Below are positions 1 to 10,712 of a stretch of 64,000 nucleotides of DNA, piece by piece; positions within the stretch are counted from its first letter, which is position 1; the number at the start of each line of letters is the position of its first letter. Source of the stretch: Saccharina japonica (taxonomy: Eukaryota > Sar > Phaeophyceae > Laminariales > Laminariaceae); assembly GCA_008828725.1 (NCBI GenBank), contig MEHQ01003775.1:62001-126000 (forward strand). The letters run 5' to 3'. The position numbers and the translations under genes are program-made. The notes beneath the pieces were generated by a model. The model was given only the letters and a program-made list of their open reading frames with translations, was not told the DNA's origin and made no database searches.

Positions 1-286
1 GAGCGGCACCACTGAGCACTTATAGTAGAATGAACCTATTGCCGACCCTCAACATATTGCCGAGCTTCCCCGTATATGACACACCGCTGAATAGACACGC
101 GCCGCCGCCCAGACAGTATTTGTAGGAACGTGTTTGTATATGTTTCTTGACGTGAAACACACCAGACGCGGGAGCACCAGCAAGGCGGACGAATCCCTGA
201 ACGTACCTGATAACAGCGATAACAGAGCTAAATGTCACCTCCCGAGCACGAGTACCCGCTTTAATTCATATCACATCGCACTGAGC

Positions 287-634
287 TTATTCTTGGAAAA
301 TATAATGGACAAAAGCGTGGAGGTCGTCATCAAACACACGACGATCCAGGCCAAGCTCGCTGTAGACGCTCAATGTCGGACATATAGTCACCCAACTCCG
401 ATCAAAGCCTGGGCCACCACATCGGTCTCTCGGCCGATACTTCGCACACCAGCATAGGCATTTCTGATCTGACCTCATCAACAAGTATTTGTTTGTTTGA
501 CAGGAACGGCAACATTTGAATCTTCGTCTGGTCATAAACGACTGGCTGGGAGCGGCCGGGGTGGCAGCAGTAGGGCAACTAAAAGAAAAATAGGGCATCT
601 GTACCAACATATGAATTGTTATCTTTAACGTCAA
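287..634 (-). CDS. Unrecognised short ORF conserved in both arms (left copy)
   Basis: The downstream part of this frame (about 287-475) encodes a cysteine-containing peptide with the motif CLCWxAKYRPRD followed by a segment ending in the acidic/aromatic DDDLHAFVHY. The right arm has the same peptide at 20332-20652, with no indel across about 190 bp and several silent differences, while flanking DNA is shifted by indels. That argues for past or present coding constraint. The frame upstream of about 480 is not conserved, so the true 5' end may be a splice acceptor rather than the first start codon. I do not recognise the family. It may be one exon of a longer gene or a decaying pseudogene. Confidence 0.35.
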   Translation of the reverse strand: MTLKITIHMLVQMPYFSFSCPTAATPAAPSQSFMTRRRFKCCRSCQTNKYLLMRSDQKCLCWCAKYRPRDRCGGPGFDRSWVTICPTLSVYSELGLDRRVFDDDLHAFVHYIFQE

Positions 635-889
635 AATCTAAGGTCGTTGAACAGTGAATGCATACGTCCAATACATGTTGTAATCCTACGTTGTTATTTG
701 TACGCAGGTGATTTCATCCGAAGTGCATCGAACGTTGTCAACGTAAACAGGACATCGAATGACCCGTCAAGTAAAATGTTTTTTTTTTATACTGTTTAGG
801 ATGCAACCAGACACCGCTGTAGAGCATTGATACAAACAATACTACTGTAGACTAGATGTTTTGAATATAGACAACTCAAACAATTTAAT

Positions 890-1087
890 ATGAACCGCGG
901 TCTCAACGCCTTCCCACCTCCAGTGTATCAAGTTTGTGCTCTTGCTGTCATATTACAGCAGAAGCAACATAACGGTAGTACTTACGATCATATGTACCCT
1001 ACAACCGCGATAGTGCCGGGTGGACCATGGGCTGGGACATATGTTCGGGCCATTCCGGGTATAACGTTTTGTGAATTATGTCTCTGA
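890..1087 (+). CDS. Small ORF with counterpart in right arm (low support)
   Basis: This 65-codon frame has a counterpart at 19625-19849 on the other arm. Both begin with ATG and share a Phe-Pro-x-Pro-Val start region, a YPTTAI segment, a GPWAG segment and a final ELCL. Spacing from the start to YPTTAI is identical, but the rest diverges and the right copy runs on past the left stop. It lies antisense to the EsV-1-7 gene of its arm. It could be a small gene, an exon, or simply well-preserved duplicated non-coding DNA. Confidence 0.2.
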   Translation: MNRGLNAFPPPVYQVCALAVILQQKQHNGSTYDHMYPTTAIVPGGPWAGTYVRAIPGITFCELCL

Positions 1088-2251
1088 ATAAACCATTCTC
1101 CTGGTGTCTAATGGTAGCCAGTCCAACTATATAGACAGTGCCGCCTGCTCTGCAGATTTAAAAGTGTTTCCTTTCTTGGTACACTATCACATTATTAGTG
1201 ATGGGGACCGCTGTTAGCTTTCTTCTAGCGCGGAAGCCTATCCCGGGTAAGCGATGCCCCCCAGATGAGGGGGGTAGTAAGTTCTAGCCGACTTGAATGA
1301 TTAGGTAGTAAGTTCTAGCCAACTGAATGATTAGGTTATCTATCAGCAGCAGCATCAACCAACGGCATATCACTGCTTGGCACCAGGTACACTTGAGTAC
1401 ATCGGACAGACTCGTCTGAATGCGTGAAAAGGAAATGTCCTTCCCGCCAGTAGAGGAAAATAAAAACGAGATACTGCATGACCCCAACACAATCATTTTT
1501 TCAACCCCCTAACATGCAGCAATTCAAAAACGTACTATTGACCAGATAACCCGAGTTGCACCTATTCGATCGCGGTCTTTCGTATCACGATCGTTAGCTC
1601 AGCCAGACCTGCCTATCCGTCACCAAAATTGGTCAAGGGCATTCGTCATGCGACACAAATGTTAACGAATTCCACAAGCAGACAAGTTAAGAATAGCGAA
1701 CAATAAGGAGCTACCGTTACACAGTCTTCGTACGATGTTTTGCTGCCGTGCAATCGTGCGCGTCGCTGCGCGGAAGAAACGAACATCACGATGTTTTACG
1801 CTGGACAAGAAGGTCAGTTCGGAAGATACTCCTTGGATCCAGCTACCTGCCGCATTCACTCGCTAAACAGGACGATCGGACTACATTGATTGTGACCAAT
1901 TAAAAGCCACAACTCTGGGACCATGCCGAACTGCGGTTGGAGGCCAGTTCTATAGCCTCTAAATTATCTCTTTAGTACGGAACTCACCATCACACGCATG
2001 AAGTTCACAAACTAAACGCGCTCAAAGTGGCTCAGGCTACGCCAACTGTTTTATACAAACAATTGTATCGAAACAGCCCTGTAACACTACAATCACAGGG
2101 GATTATCATGGGCAACACGCATGAAAACGACTATGAGTCAACCGCCGGCATACACACACTGCGATGAATCATACTACTGTGCGTAACTGCCCCGGCGTCT
2201 ACAAACGACCGAACTGCGGCAACATCAATAATGGTTAACAGTTCGTATCAT
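1088..2251. other. Duplicated intergenic DNA, no gene seen
   Basis: This stretch aligns with the right arm (about 18520-19620, inverted) but shows no conserved long frame. The short minus frame at 1284-1496 has a homologous but differently framed counterpart near 19280-19440. That argues against coding. Confidence 0.5.
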
Positions 2252-3373
2252 TCAAAAGAAACACTGCGTCTTAACTTTAAATGGAGGAGCCCTTACCGCG
2301 CCGTAGGATGGGACACGACCATTCTGGGTGCGAGCCTTTTCGACCATGCAAGTGAGATCACCCTCGAGGAGCCCGTGGACATGGCAGTGTGTAGGCTGTT
2401 TGCCTTGCAAACCCCAGCGTGTTACCCCATTACAGCCCACGACCTTGCACACTGCCATGAAATTGACCACCGGGCCACCCACGATATCGCTTTTATGGCG
2501 AAGGCATGTAGTGCCCCGAGTGTCGGTTAGCAAACCATACCCCGGTCGCTTTGCGCAAGATTTATGTGAACAACGCCTGGCGCCAACGTTTACCATGTCG
2601 CCTGCAGCATGCTTCTTACAGTAGCGCGCCGTTTTAAATTCGTTGAAGTTGTAGCTCGGATGCTTAGTGCAAGAGTCATGTAAGCAACGCCTGCCGGTGA
2701 CATTAACCATTCGGTACTCAGCATGCTGCATGCAGTACGCCGCCGTCTTGCTGCCTTCGATGTTGAAGGTCGATATCCTGGGGCAAGCGTCATGAAAGCA
2801 ACGCTTGCTACGAACGTCGACCATACCGTCCTCAGCATGTTGCTTGCAGTACACCGCCGTTCTGCTACCATCGATATTGTAACTCGATATCTTCGCGCAC
2901 GAGTCATGAATGCAACGCCTGCTGCGGACGTTCACCATACCGTCCTCAGCATGCTGTTTACAGTATACGGAAATCTTGCTCCCCTTGATGTTGAAGTTTG
3001 GTTCCCTCGAGCAGGAGTCATAGTAGCAACGCTTGCCTTTGACATTAACCATGCCGTCCACAGCGTGTTGTTTGCAGTACGCCGCTGTCTTGCCCTCGAA
3101 ATTGAAACTCGGCCGCTTAAAGCAGGACTCATGGGAGCAACGCTTGCCTTTGACATTAACCATGAAGTCCTCAGCGTGTTGTTTGCAGTACGCCGCTGTC
3201 TTTCCCTCGACATTGAAACTCGGTCGCTTAAAGCAGGAATCATGTAGGCAAGGCTTGACAACAACGGTCACCATGCTGCTCTCCGCATGTTGCTCGCAGT
3301 ACAGCCCCGTTTTGCTGCCTATCACATTGAAATAGCCATGCTTCGTGCATAATGCATGTAAGCAACGCCCCAT
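2252..3373 (-). CDS. EsV-1-7 domain repeat protein, nine modules (left copy)
   Basis: Intact 373-codon single-exon gene. It is a string of about 37-residue modules, each with the pattern C-x4-C-x15/16-C-x2-H. Eight regular modules (typically RCxHDSC...YCKQH) start at Cys4 and are joined by linkers such as AEDGMVNV. A ninth, shorter module lies at about residues 309-333 (CKVVGC...CHVH). A 40-residue conserved tail ends in KVKTQC plus two aromatic residues. This pattern defines the EsV-1-7 family, which includes the Ectocarpus developmental regulator IMMEDIATE UPRIGHT and gene 7 of phaeovirus EsV-1. The molecular role is unknown; the Cys/His spacing suggests metal binding. The start was set at ATG 3373 because the right copy begins at the same Met-Gly-Arg-Cys and the frame upstream has only a GTG. 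No intron, signal peptide or membrane segment is seen. Upstream DNA is also conserved with the right copy. Confidence 0.92.
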   Translation of the reverse strand: MGRCLHALCTKHGYFNVIGSKTGLYCEQHAESSMVTVVVKPCLHDSCFKRPSFNVEGKTAAYCKQHAEDFMVNVKGKRCSHESCFKRPSFNFEGKTAAYCKQHAVDGMVNVKGKRCYYDSCSREPNFNIKGSKISVYCKQHAEDGMVNVRSRRCIHDSCAKISSYNIDGSRTAVYCKQHAEDGMVDVRSKRCFHDACPRISTFNIEGSKTAAYCMQHAEYRMVNVTGRRCLHDSCTKHPSYNFNEFKTARYCKKHAAGDMVNVGARRCSHKSCAKRPGYGLLTDTRGTTCLRHKSDIVGGPVVNFMAVCKVVGCNGVTRWGLQGKQPTHCHVHGLLEGDLTCMVEKARTQNGRVPSYGAVRAPPFKVKTQCFF

Positions 3374-4290
3374 TTTCACCGAAGATCACAGCTGCGATGG
3401 AAAGCCTCGGTCGTCTTCGCGTGGTAAGTGATGAGAAAAATGATGCTTGCCTGAGCTGTGTTCACCTGTGGTTCATGGAACCAACATACGAGAAGAAAGG
3501 AGTATAGTGCCGCGCAAAGGTGAGACCACTCTAGTTCACGAATGATCAAGACGTTGGTGTGTTCGCGTTTGGAGCACGTGACTGACTTCAACCCTTACTG
3601 CACATATGTAAAGAAGCAACGCGCCGTGCGGACTGGTTGCGCCCGATCCAAGGCCGTGTCTATACAGTCAATCGATTAATCATGCGGTTTGTGCCACCGT
3701 TTGGCCCTTCTCGTACATCCCACGATTGTTTTAGTTTCAAATGAAGCGGGCACGGTACGGTGTACACGCATTGCCTTCACACTGTAATAGAACACAGCAC
3801 CAAACAAATTTCACCCGGGAAACAATAGTCGTTGCGGAGAAACAGGTCGATGTTTAACAACATCGTCGTGAGAACGGTCCGTAGGGCAGACAGCCCACAG
3901 TGGGCATGAAGTCCCTGGGATGACCACAGTAAGCTCCAACGTGTTCGATTGCTTCCAAGACACTTACAAGGTATGTGCTGTGTGCGCATGCACCACCAAA
4001 GGGCGCAATAAACGAGCCCAATCATACTCAGTGTGCTTCGTTGTCAATTCCGGCCAACAGCAGTCTGCATCCGCCCTATATGTTGCAAAAGCATAGGATA
4101 GACAGGTAAACCACTGCCTACATGTATCAATTGCAAACTGGCCAGGTACTAGTCAAAATCGCTGCTGTTGATAGGAGGCTTGAACCAAAAATAAGGCAAG
4201 GGCTACTAGCCATTAAGCGCTACCCATGCTGGAAAATAGGGTATACCGCTGACGAAATTATTCTGCAGCTCAGGCGTTACTAATGAGTTG
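3374..4290. other. Upstream flank of left EsV-1-7 gene
   Basis: It aligns with about 16525-17490 in inverted orientation. The 220 bp next to the gene are the best preserved and may include promoter and leader. Peptide-level similarity is seen on the gene strand (3376-3591 and 3777-4025 against 17243-17490 and 16657-16911), but these frames are not in phase with the EsV-1-7 gene and carry no known domain. They may be an upstream exon remnant. Confidence 0.4.
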
Positions 4291-5537
4291 AACATTGTTC
4301 CAGGGTACCCGTGTGGCGAACTGGTCTTAGAAGTACGAGGTGAGGTCAACGTCAAAACGTTCCATGCTGATCTCCATTGAGGTCTGTCTGTGGAATAACT
4401 GCCAAAGGGAGGCAACGCACCGCGAGCGTTGTTCTCTATCCGCATGCTGGCAGCACGTATTCGCTTTTCCGCGGGCGAGGTATACTGCTGGCACGATAAA
4501 GTTGAGTGACTTACCATAATGAAAGGAGGTCCACGCGACGTGCCGCGTAAGGCAGTGTATGTGTACACGATATCTGACAACCTGCGATGAGCGCAAGTAC
4601 AAGTATATGTGAGACTTAAAGTCGGAAACGGGTTCATGCCAGAAGAGGCCACGGACTGACCGAGTGACACTCGAGCTCCCGTTCACCGGTTTCCGTTGTG
4701 GATACAGGACGAAGGTTTGGTGACTCATTCATAGAACGTTTCGGTATCCATCGAGTATAGTGAAACTAATACAATATGCGTCGCAACCCCCAGACTACGG
4801 CGGTAAGGAGGTGGACGATATATTTTACATCAAGGGATGCGATAGCGGAAAGTTTGCAGCGAACTACAGTCGTCTCTAAACAGCGGTAGTGGCATAGAAA
4901 TCCAAGCACAGACGTGAAAACCACTGCTCAGGAGAACTAGAAATGTCACGAAAAGGCTTGTTTTGTCGAATTTGTTGTGTTGCGTGTTGAAGTACAGGGA
5001 ACTTAGAGGGGAGGCGTGGACGTGTTGCCCATGGTGGGTGGTTGTAAGCAGCAGCAGTAACGACGTCTACGCGTACACGTGTCAGTAGGAAGTTTGTGTA
5101 AAATTGGTGGAATTTGTGTTTACACGCGGGGAACGCCCACCTGAAACAACACTCTCGCTCGAAACACAACGTGTATCATGGCTGTAGTATAGCCACTACT
5201 CTGTTCATTAGTGTAATCGTGCTGCTAACTGGCACTACTGTGTTTTGTTATATATCATCACGCACTACGGTGTGTGTCCAAACAAGTATAATCTGAAATA
5301 AGCATACATGTAGTCTCCCTGCCGACGGTGAGTTACAAGGCCTAAACAAAAAGGCACCAGCAAGAACAACTTGTGCATATCAAGACAGCATACTGAGGCA
5401 GAGCCATATTAGTGTGGTACCATTCGACCGCTGCATTATGTTCGCGGAAATGTCTCAGGATGCTTTGCATTAGCCAAGCGTGCCCGAGAGTGATATCGGA
5501 CCATATCAGCTTGTAGCTCGCAAGGTTTAAAAACAAC
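4291..5537. other. No supported gene
   Basis: Overlapping minus frames at 4206-4670 and 4327-4728 are open in two registers with no motif and unusual composition. A minus frame at 4876-5169 is similar. I see no repeats and no splice-consistent exon here. Confidence 0.4.
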
Positions 5538-5774
5538 TCGCTGCTGCTGCTGCTGATACTGACCATCCTTGCTGCCAGCTGTTGCTGCTGCAGCTATCTG
5601 TTGGTGTAGTTATCTGCTGCTGAAGATAGCTGCAGCTACCGTACGTACTGCTTCTGAAAGTCGCACTGCTGCTGCTGCTGGAGAGAGTCTGCTGCTGCAT
5701 TGTTGTTGTTGTAAGCGCACTGCTGCGAGCGCTGCGGCAAGCACGAGCAAGTTTTGTTGTCGCTGCTGCTGCTG

Positions 5775-5822
<48 letters not shown>

Positions 5823-5828
5823 AAGTAC
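5538..5828. repeat. CTG/CAG microsatellite region
   Basis: Imperfect CTG triplets interrupted by unique codons, with a pure GCT run at 5776-5822 (about 15.7 units). All frames across it read as homopolymeric Ala, Gln, Ser, Leu or Cys, so the long ORFs here (5527-6099 minus, 5569-6030 plus) are explained by the repeat. A genuine polyQ or polyA exon cannot be excluded, but no flanking domain supports one. Confidence 0.85.
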
Positions 5829-7478
5829 GTGCCCCCTTGCCACGCTCTTGATCTTCGCCACCTCGACCGCTTGTCCGACGCAGAAGACAGCGTATCATAT
5901 CAGGACAGTCTTGTCGTGGTGGCGATGTGACAAGGAACAAGGGATCGACCGCACATTTGCTTGTTGGTGCATATTGCTTCTCGGTTTTTATGTACCTCGA
6001 TCCTGCTGCATGCTTCTGCTGTTGCTGTAGGTTGGTCCTAGTGTGTGCAACACGACTGCCCCCCCTGCAAGTGTTTCTGTGTTGCAAATATACATTCAAC
6101 TGAGACTAATAATTCCAGTATTTGGCGTTTCTAAGTTTCTGGTTGATGTTTATTGCCGAAGGTCTTCAGACATTACAATATTTTCTCCTAAAATCCTTGA
6201 TGAGAACACTTCTCATGCGCAGACACCCTACTGACTGACATTCCATCCATCCATTTCACATGCCACTACTATTATGTCTGTAACCACTACTAGCACTCTT
6301 GTTGACTCATTTAGGACTCCGATAAAGCGAACAGCACAATGATATCATGTGTGCTGCCGAGTGTCCACGAGCAGCGTGAGCTACCGGCAGAACCAGTTGT
6401 GTCATGTTGCGCCTGTGCCGTACGTTGACGTTTGTTGTAATTCGGAAACCGACGTGTATCATCCCCTCATGACAAAGGCACTTTTTGAATTTGTCAAAAT
6501 CAGACGACCATTTACTTTGAACTGCCAAGAGAGATATTGCAAATTCTAATTCACTACTATTAATACTAAAAATACGTCTACTGGTACTAATACCCCAGAA
6601 CGACTACGAACGGCTACTGTAATCAGTACACCTATTCAATACTTGTTCGTCTGTTCTGGTGTTTACTGCTACTGCTGCTGCGGTACTGCACTGCAGACTT
6701 TACCGAAACTTTAAACAACACGATGTAGATCAAGACAAGCGAACTCTTCAAGACTCTCGAGCTGTTTGACCTACAGTCTGGATTATACGATAGCAAGTCA
6801 AGTATATCCCGATGGTTGATCGAATAGCTTAGGCATGCAGCGTAACCGGAATGGAATGATTCCGTCTCTGTTAGCAGATAATCTCTGTCAACCAGAAACG
6901 CTGTGGCCGAAAAGGGAAATACCTCCAGTAGCACGTTGCAGCAGACGTCAACATGCGGGTCTATCATGAGCGTCGAGGCCGAGTCTATCTCCAAGGGAAC
7001 ACTGGACAACGACTAACCGGCTTTGATCGGCTTGCCACCGTCGTAGCCTATTGATACAATGATATCTGCTTGTTCGCCGAAGAACGAGTGAGGTATATAA
7101 TAATGTGGAACAACACATTGGTCAATTACCGAAAATTAAGGGGGACGAACGACCGGCACAGAAGGCCTCTTCTGTTGCAATACGGACTTGAATTATTGGT
7201 GGAAGCGAAAAATAATACGAACGGAAGGCTCACCACCAGTGATTGGTAGAAACCACACACATTACGGTTTGTTTTGCATGTGTCCGCTGCACAATAGGAG
7301 GGAGATAGACACAACGGTTATGTACAAGCTTCCAGACGGACTGCGTCAGAAGAAAGCGCGATGTACTTTAGATACGTGGTGTGTGTTTCAACAGCAGCAG
7401 CACGAATAACGCCGCATCGGTAGGTGAGGTAGACAGCGTTACTCGTTTGAGGCCAGACGCAGTGTATATTGTGACAGT
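5829..7478. other. No supported gene
   Basis: Only short frames without motifs (for example 6307-6528 minus and 6632-7009 minus). I see no long repeats and no transposon signature. Confidence 0.4.
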
Positions 7479-7686
7479 TTGGTACACATATCGTCCGAGA
7501 CACAGCCGTTGCAGTATATGCAGCGTGCGCACACACACATACAAGCAAGGGTTCAAGTGGAAAATAGACAAGCAGTACGCAATCACCAGCAATCTGATAT
7601 TATGGACAGCAACATAGTGGGCGACGTGATACGTCCACGTGCTTACCAGAAACGCGTGGGATCCCGGACGATTATGCAACCCCCAG
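7479..7686 (+). CDS. Candidate exon, unrecognised
   Basis: An open frame rich in Gln, Arg, Asn and Asp leads into a strong 5' splice-site-like CAG|GTAGGTATG at 7684-7692. The first in-frame ATG (MQRAHT) is near 7518. The frame would leave one base at the splice. The upstream limit and the partner exon were not found; the tandem-duplicated candidate exon at 8554 is out of phase with it. Support is limited to composition and the donor. Confidence 0.2.
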
Positions 7687-8324
7687 GTAGGTATGCCGCA
7701 ACTCCACGCGCTTCTGGTAAGAACGAGTACGTATCACGACACACCTTCCTCGATGATGGCCTCGAAACAAAAAAGTAAAACCGGAAAAAGTTGCCCTTGG
7801 GTGTTGGGGTTTGCAACAACCAATCTTTCGCTGCGCGCGACGTCGGGCGGCGGTGCTAAAAGCATTCCCGGAGAACAGAGCTGGGACAGATGATTTGCAG
7901 ATTTTATGCAGCTTGAAACGACAAGCCTAGCCGCCAGATCGAAGCACTTTTCTTCCTCGACAAACGGGCGGCGGAGCCAGGGGTGGTCTCGCTAGCACCG
8001 CCACATCGGTGCCGTCGTGGGAAGCCCGGCAGGCCCATACCAGGACCTGTGCTTATCTTGTAGAGCTGGTGGAGATATTATTCATTATTATGAGCTCTTC
8101 GGTATTTTTTTGGTTGCCACCGAAAACAAATAGATCTCAAATAAAATTCCAGGAAAAAAAGGGGCCTAATTTTGCTGCGGATCCCTGTAGTTCCCCGTTG
8201 CAAAATTGGTTTTAGGGGTATACGAAGTATGACAATCTTTGCTCCTGGCGTGCCCGGTATCAGGTGTTAACATTTCCTCACACTCCGTGTTTTCTGTTCC
8301 GCTCTTTGCTTTTATTTTATTTAC

Positions 8325-9155
8325 ATTTGTTTATTTTTATTGTATCTCTTGTTCTTCTTTCCTTTCTTCAATTGGTGTACCTTTACGTACGTTATTCTGT
8401 ATTTCTCTTTGTCAATGTTGGGCCGCGGTCGTGTGCATGATGCGCTCGGCGTGCCCGGCACGACGGCATAGGATTGCATTGGTTTACAGTGTTACGATGT
8501 GATATTCCTGTGTCGTCGTGGTCTGTTACCACGGTCGCATGATTTCTTTCCAGGATGAAAACTCAGCAAGGACACGGACTGGGTGTGCTGGATGTCGGCG
8601 AGTGCTTAGAAAGAACAGCCGTGCGTAAAGAACACACACCTACGGAGACCTACACACACGCTACCTCAGTTTCCTGCGTACAGCAGCAGCGCGGGCCCCG
8701 TACAAGCGACAACTGCTGCTGTGGTATGAACAAAGGCGTGATTTGTTTATTTATATTGTATCTCTTGTTCTACTTTCCTTTCTTCAATTGGTGTACCTTT
8801 ACGTACGTCATTTTGTATTTCTCTTTGTCAATGTTGGGCCGCGGTCGTGTGCATGATGCGCTCGGCGTGCCCGGCACGACGGCATAGGATTGCATTGGTT
8901 TACAGTGTTACGACGTGATATTCCTGTGTCGTCGTGGTCTGTTACCACGGTCGCATGGATCTTTCCAGGAAGAAAAAACAGCAAGGACACGGAGTGGGTG
9001 TGCTGGATGTCGGCGAGTGCTTAGAAAGAACGACCGCGCGTGAAGAACACACACCTACGGAGACCTACACACACGCTACCTCAGTTTCCTGCGTACAGCA
9101 GCAGCGCGGGCTACGTACAAGCGACAACTGCTGCTGTGGTATGAACAAAGGCGTG
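8325..9155 (+). repeat. 416-bp tandem duplication with candidate duplicated exon
   Basis: Copy 1 is 8325-8740 and copy 2 is 8741-9155. The copies differ by a limited number of substitutions. Each contains a pyrimidine-rich tract ending in tttccag (8546-8553 and 8961-8968), followed by a frame of about 60 codons open in both copies (QQGHG...CCCGMNKG). Three in-register codon changes lie in the centre. This is what a tandemly duplicated exon with its 5' intron would look like. No domain is recognised. The duplication itself is certain; the exon is inference. Confidence 0.85.
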
Positions 9156-9487
9156 GCCTATACAATTAGGCGCGTGCTACGATGGAGGTAGAATTTTTGG
9201 GGTGAAACATGTTCGGAATGACGCAGCTCCTCAATCTCAAATGGTCAGAATTTCAGTCTTCTTGTGATATGATACTTTTCAATGTATATATTAAGGCCAT
9301 GGGATTGTCCATCGGTTTCATCACTTTTGTTTTCCTCCAGAAGCAGTTTTTGGGTGGGGTCAAGAGATCCTCAATTGACCAACCTCAGAAAAACGTGGTG
9401 CACTTCTACCGTGGCACGAGAGACTGAGAGGAAGGTCAACCCGTATACGTAAGACGTCAGAGAACACCATCCTACCACGGGGGCCCA

Positions 9488-9566
9488 TAGTAATCAGGAC
9501 CCTTCACATGTACAAAAACTCATATATTCCAGTATCTTTACCAATCATACTTGGTCCTGATTACTA
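9488..9566. repeat. 79-bp short inverted repeat
   Basis: A perfect 14-bp inverted repeat, TAGTAATCAGGACC, occurs at 9488-9501 with its complement at 9553-9566. The ends enclose 51 bp. It could be a miniature transposon or a hairpin. No clear target-site duplication is visible. Confidence 0.7.
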
Positions 9567-10450
9567 TTATATGTTTCCCCGTAATGGCATGCCGTGGGAG
9601 TGGCGGATTAGCGCAGAGAGCCTTCTACTGATGTTGCATCGCGACCTCTATTGCCGCGACGTTGGCTGGTTGCGACAAGTTGCGTAGCCGTCTACAGCGA
9701 TACACAAACCAGTGTGTGTCAAGACCGCTCGGCTGCAAAACAGTCGAACCCAACAACCCACGCCAACACTCGGGCTTACAGGACAAGAATAATCTGCAGC
9801 GCAACCATGTGCTTGTCCGCTAGGTTTTGCTGCGGTTCCTGCCATACACCAGTACCTAGTACCTGTTATCTGGGTATACCAGGTACGTGCGGCAGTAGGT
9901 AGGTACGTTGGTACCTGGTTATACACTGCTGCCATACTTCGTATTGGTACGCGGGGTCTGTACCAGGTGTACGAGTACTGGTGCAACTTTTTGGTCCGGT
10001 TTTTCACGTGCCTGGCGAAAAGTGGGTCTCCACCCCCCATGACTCAAAACAGGCTCTCCCCACAACTAACATGCCGAACCACCACACTATGCGGGAAAAC
10101 CAAGGCTAGACGCTCGGGCCCGGTGTGATTAAATGAAGCGAAGCAGGACGCTGGGATTGTCGGCGCGTACGAGTAGGAAAGACCAAATACCCACACTCAA
10201 TACTCGTATGATACGTACGAGCAGTGCCACTTCCGGAAACAAAGTGCATTTTAAGATTCACCTGTATAGCTCGGTGGACTGGAACTGCAAATCCCGAAGC
10301 AGTGGCTACACTGCGGGTGGTTTATTTCGAGCTCGCCAGACCAGGGTGGAGGATGAAAACTCTATATCACCAGACGCTCCAGGATACCGTCCGTGCGAGT
10401 TTTGATGTATCATTCCAGTTTTATTGAAAAGAAGGTGGCATTTGTTTCAG
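9567..10450. other. No supported gene
   Basis: Contains clustered GGTACC/GTAC motifs near 9840-9980 and short frames. A plus frame at 10212-10427 precedes the candidate exon at 10451 in the same register but is separated from it by an in-frame stop. Confidence 0.35.
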
Positions 10451-10712
10451 GGGTATAGGGGACGGAAACAGAGCCCTCCTGGATGGCCTGCTTCAGGCGC
10501 AGGTCTACCTACAACTGGAGTCTTGTGCCCAAAATTCCGTTTCTCCCTACATCGCTGGTGAGTCCGAAGAAGACGATAGACAATTCAGTTGGTATGTCGA
10601 GTACAGCAACAGTGGGTACAGCCAAATCGGCGAGCCACGGCGTCGGTTGTCCCCTACGGTGGGTTTGGCGTTGGGCTTTAACATTGCCGTGCGGCAGTGT
10701 CTATCGTCGTGA
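10451..10712 (+). CDS. Candidate terminal exon, unrecognised
   Basis: A pyrimidine-rich acceptor, tttgtttcag, at 10441-10450 is followed by an open frame of about 86 codons ending at TGA 10710-10712. Composition is protein-like (GIGDGNRALLDG at the start, an acidic SEEDD stretch, an aromatic FSWYVEY stretch). A GTGAGT-like donor lies inside at about 10559, so a shorter exon is possible. An upstream exon could be 10224-10390, but its donor is uncertain. No family is recognised. Confidence 0.25.

Larger units (their letters stand above)
1..4290. repeat. Left arm of old inverted segmental duplication
   Basis: Read in reverse complement, this stretch aligns block by block with about 16525-21110. 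Matching landmarks include the EsV-1-7 gene, the block around 1200-1300 that matches 19440-19530, the block at 2100-2160 that matches 18600-18660, and the block at 4050-4200 that matches 16575-16720. The copies differ by many substitutions and by indels outside the reading frames, so the duplication is old. Similarity fades near 4290. At the other end it reaches base 1, so the arm probably continues outside the window. Confidence 0.85.

Noticed and set aside
3033..3335. Plus-strand and alternative-frame ORFs over the EsV-1-7 genes
   Set aside because: They are shadows of the regular module repeat; the EsV-1-7 frame has the conserved Cys/His pattern.
4206..4728. Two overlapping minus frames of 154 and 133 codons
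   Set aside because: Open in two registers, no motif, and not conserved in the other arm of the duplication.
5527..6099. Long ORFs on both strands across the CTG region
   Set aside because: All registers are open because of the triplet repeat; composition is homopolymeric and no domain flanks it.
8325..9155. CRISPR-like array
   Set aside because: Only two long tandem copies without short repeats and spacers; the context is eukaryotic.
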